Positions 14,405-16,229 of a stretch of DNA of 16,229 nt are shown here, piece by piece. The position numbers were made by a program, and so were the translations under genes. The notes under the pieces were generated by a model. That model worked only from the letters and a program-made list of their open reading frames with translations. It had not been told where the DNA came from and did no database searches. The stretch is from Methanomicrobiales archaeon (GTDB taxonomy: Archaea; Halobacteriota; Methanomicrobia; Methanomicrobiales; Methanoculleaceae). Position 1 is the first letter of the stretch. Every line of letters begins with the position of its first letter. The stretch spans positions 1 to 16,229 of the forward strand of contig JAAZGM010000135.1 in assembly GCA_012511245.1 (NCBI GenBank). The letters run 5' to 3'.

Positions 14405-14599
14405 GGTAGAGACAGGGGAGGGGAGCAGAGCCCCCCCTCCCCGTCAGCCCCACCCCGGTGGCGATATTCCCACGGTCCACTGTATTGGGAGGTGTGAGGG
14501 AAGGGCGGTTCCCCGCCAGGCATCCGGAACACGGCTTTCCATCTGCTATCGCCATTGACTGCCCCGCCCCTTGCAGGCATGGGTGGGGTGGGGGTACAG
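14405..14599 (+). repeat. GC-rich convergent-junction repeat, copy A2 (most complete)
   Basis: This is the second tandem copy, offset by 209 bases from A1 at the left block and 208 at the right. Modules in order: GGTAGAGACA; a strong hairpin GGGGAGGGG/CCCCTCCCC (14415-14442); TGGCGATATTCCCACGG (14459-14475); TCCACTGTATTGGGAGG; GGCGGTTCCCCGCC, itself an inverted repeat; the 34-base core (14521-14554); and GGGGTGGGGGTACAG at the end. It lies between the converging USP and cytosine deaminase genes. Confidence 0.85.
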
Positions 14600-14732
14600 A
14601 TAAACCGAACCGGTGAGGGTACAGGGAGAGCCCTACCGGATATCGCCATGCGCGGGAAGGTCCCGTGTTCACCCTTCGTCAAATGTCATGCCGCCGTCAT
14701 AGGCACCGTGGAAGAGCGCCTCCACAGGAAAC
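14600..14732. other. Non-coding stretch after the tandem repeat
   Basis: An imperfect inverted repeat occupies about 14609-14638 (CCGGTGAGGGT against AGCCCTACCGG). No gene was recognised on either strand before the small minus-strand frame at 14733. Confidence 0.4.
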
Positions 14733-14831
14733 CTATCGATGCCCTTCCCCCGGCACAGCCGCAAGGCCGATCCAGACCCCGATGAGGAGGAAGGCTGCGG
14801 CAACACAACGGAACAACCCGGCCCCTGCCAT
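14733..14831 (-). CDS. Possible 32-residue single-span membrane peptide
   Basis: A short frame begins 8 bases after the cytosine deaminase stop codon, with GGCGG 3 bases before the ATG. It encodes MAGAGLFR, then a hydrophobic run CVAAAFLLIGVWIGLAAV (9-26), then PGEGHR. The positive Arg before and the short polar end after the hydrophobic run fit a single membrane helix. Position and spacing suggest co-transcription with the deaminase. Against it: 32 codons are too few for codon statistics, and the frame lies in GC-rich DNA close to repeats. I do not recognise a family. Confidence 0.33.
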   Translation of the reverse strand: MAGAGLFRCVAAAFLLIGVWIGLAAVPGEGHR

Positions 14832-14839
14832 GAACCGCC

Positions 14840-15280
14840 TTACAACTCCCCGATATCCTCATACCAGAGATCGGGGTGCTGCTCGATGAACGTGCCCATC
14901 ATCTCCTTGCAGACGTCGAGATCCAGGTCGAGCACCTCGATCCCGTGCGACTCAAGGAACTCTCGCGCTCCAGGAAAATTCACCGACTCCCCGACCACGA
15001 CCTTTCCTATCCCGAACTGGACGGCTGCACCCGCACAGAGGTAGCAGGGCATCAGCGTCGAGTAGAGGGTGCACTCTGCATAACTGCCGATCCGGCCCGC
15101 GTTCCTCAGACAGTCGATCTCGGCATGGAGTATGGGGCTCTCATCCTGGACACGGCGGTTCCGGCCGCGCCCGACGATCTGCCCATCGCGCACCAGAACC
15201 GCCCCGATGGGTATCCCGCCCTCTTGCAGGCCCATCTTTGCCTCCTCGATCGCGCATCTCATGAAAATATCCGTCTTCAT
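14840..15280 (-). CDS. Cytosine deaminase, yeast FCY1-like
   Basis: This is a zinc-dependent nucleobase deaminase, predicted to convert cytosine to uracil in pyrimidine salvage. From the ATG at 15280 it has 146 residues. The zinc site is HAE (52-54) with catalytic Glu54, and PCYLC with Cys79 and Cys82. It resembles the fungal cytosine deaminase family along its full length: GGIPIGAVLV, GRGRN with Asn41, VVVGESVNF with Phe102, and the C-terminal lid LWYEDIGE with Trp139 and Asp142. These match the residues that contact the base in the yeast enzyme. Met77 replaces the Ser before the PC motif. The start is uncertain: GGGAGG lies only 2 bases before 15280, while an in-frame ATG at 15322 (160 residues) is close to the predicted transcription start. 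Confidence 0.85.
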   Translation of the reverse strand: MKTDIFMRCAIEEAKMGLQEGGIPIGAVLVRDGQIVGRGRNRRVQDESPILHAEIDCLRNAGRIGSYAECTLYSTLMPCYLCAGAAVQFGIGKVVVGESVNFPGAREFLESHGIEVLDLDLDVCKEMMGTFIEQHPDLWYEDIGEL

Positions 15281-15350
15281 CGCCTCCCGGATGCCCAACC
15301 GGATATAGACCGATTGCAGCATCCTACCATCTGTACAAAGACGTTCATCG

Positions 15351-15360
15351 ATAATAAACG
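15351..15360 (-). promoter_or_regulatory. Promoter of the cytosine deaminase gene
   Basis: Read on the minus strand, CGTTTATTAT gives a TATA box centred at about 15354, so initiation is expected near 15327. It lies in the gap after the HEAT-repeat gene and suggests that the deaminase can be transcribed on its own. It also keeps the ATG at 15322 in play as a near-leaderless start. Confidence 0.45.
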
Positions 15361-15402
15361 CATACAGGACGATATCGGCCAGCATAATGAGGATAAATGT
15401 CT

Positions 15403-15924
15403 TCAGACGCTCGGGATCTCCCGATCGGTTCCGATCTCATCGAGCGCTTTCCGGACGGCAACCCTGACATCGCGGTCGGCATCCCCGAGAAGAGCCACAA
15501 GGGGCTCCCGGGCGAGCGGGTTCCCTATCCGGCCGAGCGCCCAGGCTGCCATCTTCCTGACCCTGGGTTTTTTGTCGCCGAGAACCCGGATCAACGGCTC
15601 GACCGCACGGGGATCGCCGATATTCCCGAGCGCCCGGGCTGCCTCCATCCGGACCCAGGGGCTGGCGTCCTCAAGGCTCCGCATCAGCGGCGGGATGGAT
15701 TCGCGCCCATCGATGAGACCGAGCGCCTTTGCGGCCTTCCACCGCACCTCGACATACTCATCTTCCAGCGCCTCGGCGAGCAGTCGCACCGCGCGACTGT
15801 CGCCGATCTCCCCGAGTGCATCCGCAGCCCGCCACCGATCATTGAGATCCCCGGACGCGAGCATCGAGAGATATCTATGGAGGCGTTCTTCCTTCTCCAG
15901 CACCGGCGGACCCTCTTCTGCCAT
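15403..15924 (-). CDS. HEAT-repeat protein
   Basis: The 173-residue all-helical scaffold protein of the PBS-lyase HEAT-like type is built from five repeats with an exact 31-residue period. The conserved Arg recurs at residues 30, 61, 92, 123 and 154, each time followed by a helix of the type [WKM]xAAxALGxIGD. Acidic loops (GD, ED) separate the helices. No catalytic motif or signal peptide is present, so it probably binds a protein partner that cannot be named from sequence. No ribosome binding site is visible before the ATG; a TATA box at 15954-15961 suggests a nearly leaderless message. It is upstream of the deaminase on the same strand and divergent from the gene at 16025. Confidence 0.88.
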   Translation of the reverse strand: MAEEGPPVLEKEERLHRYLSMLASGDLNDRWRAADALGEIGDSRAVRLLAEALEDEYVEVRWKAAKALGLIDGRESIPPLMRSLEDASPWVRMEAARALGNIGDPRAVEPLIRVLGDKKPRVRKMAAWALGRIGNPLAREPLVALLGDADRDVRVAVRKALDEIGTDREIPSV

Positions 15925-15953
15925 AGGATTGTATACCCGGCGGGGGCCAGCCG

Positions 15954-15963
15954 AATATAAGGT
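15954..15963 (-). promoter_or_regulatory. TATA box of the HEAT-repeat gene
   Basis: Read on the minus strand, ACCTTATATTC contains TTATATT about 33 bases before the ATG at 15924. Initiation near 15930 would leave a leader of about 6 bases. Confidence 0.45.
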
Positions 15964-15981
15964 TTTGCCCTCGAAGATGCC

Positions 15982-16009
15982 GGGAGAGGTACACTTTTTC
16001 TACTCTCCC
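15982..16009. promoter_or_regulatory. Operator-like inverted repeat before the right-edge gene
   Basis: GGGAGAG (15982-15988) and CTCTCCC (16003-16009) form a perfect 7-base inverted repeat with a 14-base T-rich spacer, ending 15 bases before the ATG at 16025. With one bulged base the match extends to 9 (GGTA against TAC). It could bind a dimeric regulator; that is inference. Confidence 0.35.
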
Positions 16010-16024
16010 TGCCTTCACCATAGT

Positions 16025-16229
16025 ATGAAGAATCCGACGGTTACACCGGAGGGTACGGCGTTTCCCCCGGATCTGGAACATCTCGGTCTCGTTACCGGGG
16101 CAAAGATCGATATCAGGGATCTCGATGCACTGGGACGCCGCCACAACTTCCACGTCTTCCTCTACTTTGAGAGAGATCTGGCGAGAGACTCAACGCTCCG
16201 GGAAGACCTGCAGGAGTATGGCGACGCCC
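16025..16229 (+). CDS. Unknown protein, 3' end cut by window
   Basis: The frame stays open from ATG at 16025 to the window end (68 codons). It starts MKNPTVTPEGTAFPPDLEHL and continues with TGAKIDIRDLDALG, HNFHVFLYFERDLARDS and LREDLQEYG, a mix of short strands and amphipathic helices with no transmembrane segment. I do not recognise a family. There is no clear ribosome binding site. Supporting a real gene: absence of stops, normal amino-acid composition, divergent placement from the HEAT gene, and an upstream inverted repeat. Confidence 0.6.
   Translation, partial: MKNPTVTPEGTAFPPDLEHLGLVTGAKIDIRDLDALGRRHNFHVFLYFERDLARDSTLREDLQEYGDA

Noticed and set aside
14308..14682. Minus-strand open frames of 111-124 residues in the tandem repeat, with peptides resembling frames near 6000-6479
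   Set aside because: The similarity comes from the shared DNA repeat, not from a protein. The peptides are Pro/Gly/Arg-rich, reading frames differ between copies, and stops interrupt them. They are likely to be mis-annotated as hypothetical proteins.
1..16229. CRISPR arrays, insertion sequences, tRNA and rRNA genes
   Set aside because: No regularly spaced short repeats, no transposase or integrase frame, and no tRNA-like or rRNA-like stretch was found by reading both strands. A covariance-model search would be decisive for small RNAs.

Overview
The window comes from the chromosome of a high-GC methanogenic archaeon, most likely the order Methanomicrobiales and probably Methanoculleus or a close relative. 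The reasons are two methanogenesis marker proteins (MtxX/Mmp4 and the AIR-synthase-like Mmp2), an HMf-type histone, archaeal RfcL, archaeal-type MetK, a DacZ-type diadenylate cyclase, an archaemetzincin and a UPF0146 protein. The genus is an inference from gene content and base composition. No plasmid, phage, transposase, CRISPR, rRNA or tRNA gene was seen.

Layout. Bases 1-6085 are a forward block: the 3' part of sucC, sucD and dacZ joined by two 4-base ATGA overlaps; then metK behind its own promoter; then hisG-hisA-hisB, tightly packed. Bases 6086-6714 are non-coding. On the minus strand follow a histone gene (6715-6921), mtxX (7114-7869) and mmp2 (7860-8870), the last two overlapping by 10 bases. 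rfcL is forward (9084-10448). After a 310-base gap come a minus UPF0146 gene and a divergent forward archaemetzincin gene only 16 bases away. A forward cassette follows: USP-like protein, ArsB/NhaD-type ion transporter, USP-like protein (11855-14187). A 650-base gap leads to a minus group: HEAT-repeat protein, yeast-type cytosine deaminase and a possible 32-residue membrane peptide. A forward gene of unknown function runs off the right edge.

How the genes work together. The window is mostly housekeeping: succinyl-CoA ligase, AdoMet synthesis, three steps of histidine synthesis, chromatin, clamp loading and pyrimidine salvage. The less ordinary parts are the c-di-AMP synthase translationally coupled to sucCD, and the ion transporter sandwiched between two USP proteins with degenerate nucleotide loops.

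The most unusual non-coding signal is a GC-rich repeat family of about 110-195 bases. It occurs in all three intergenic regions of the window where genes converge (6152-6316, 10527-10712, and 14250-14599 as a tandem pair), always in the same orientation, and in no other gap. Two divergent or promoter regions carry perfect inverted repeats that look like operators: one spans the start region of the histone gene, the other has its ends formed by the two start codons of the UPF0146/amzA pair.
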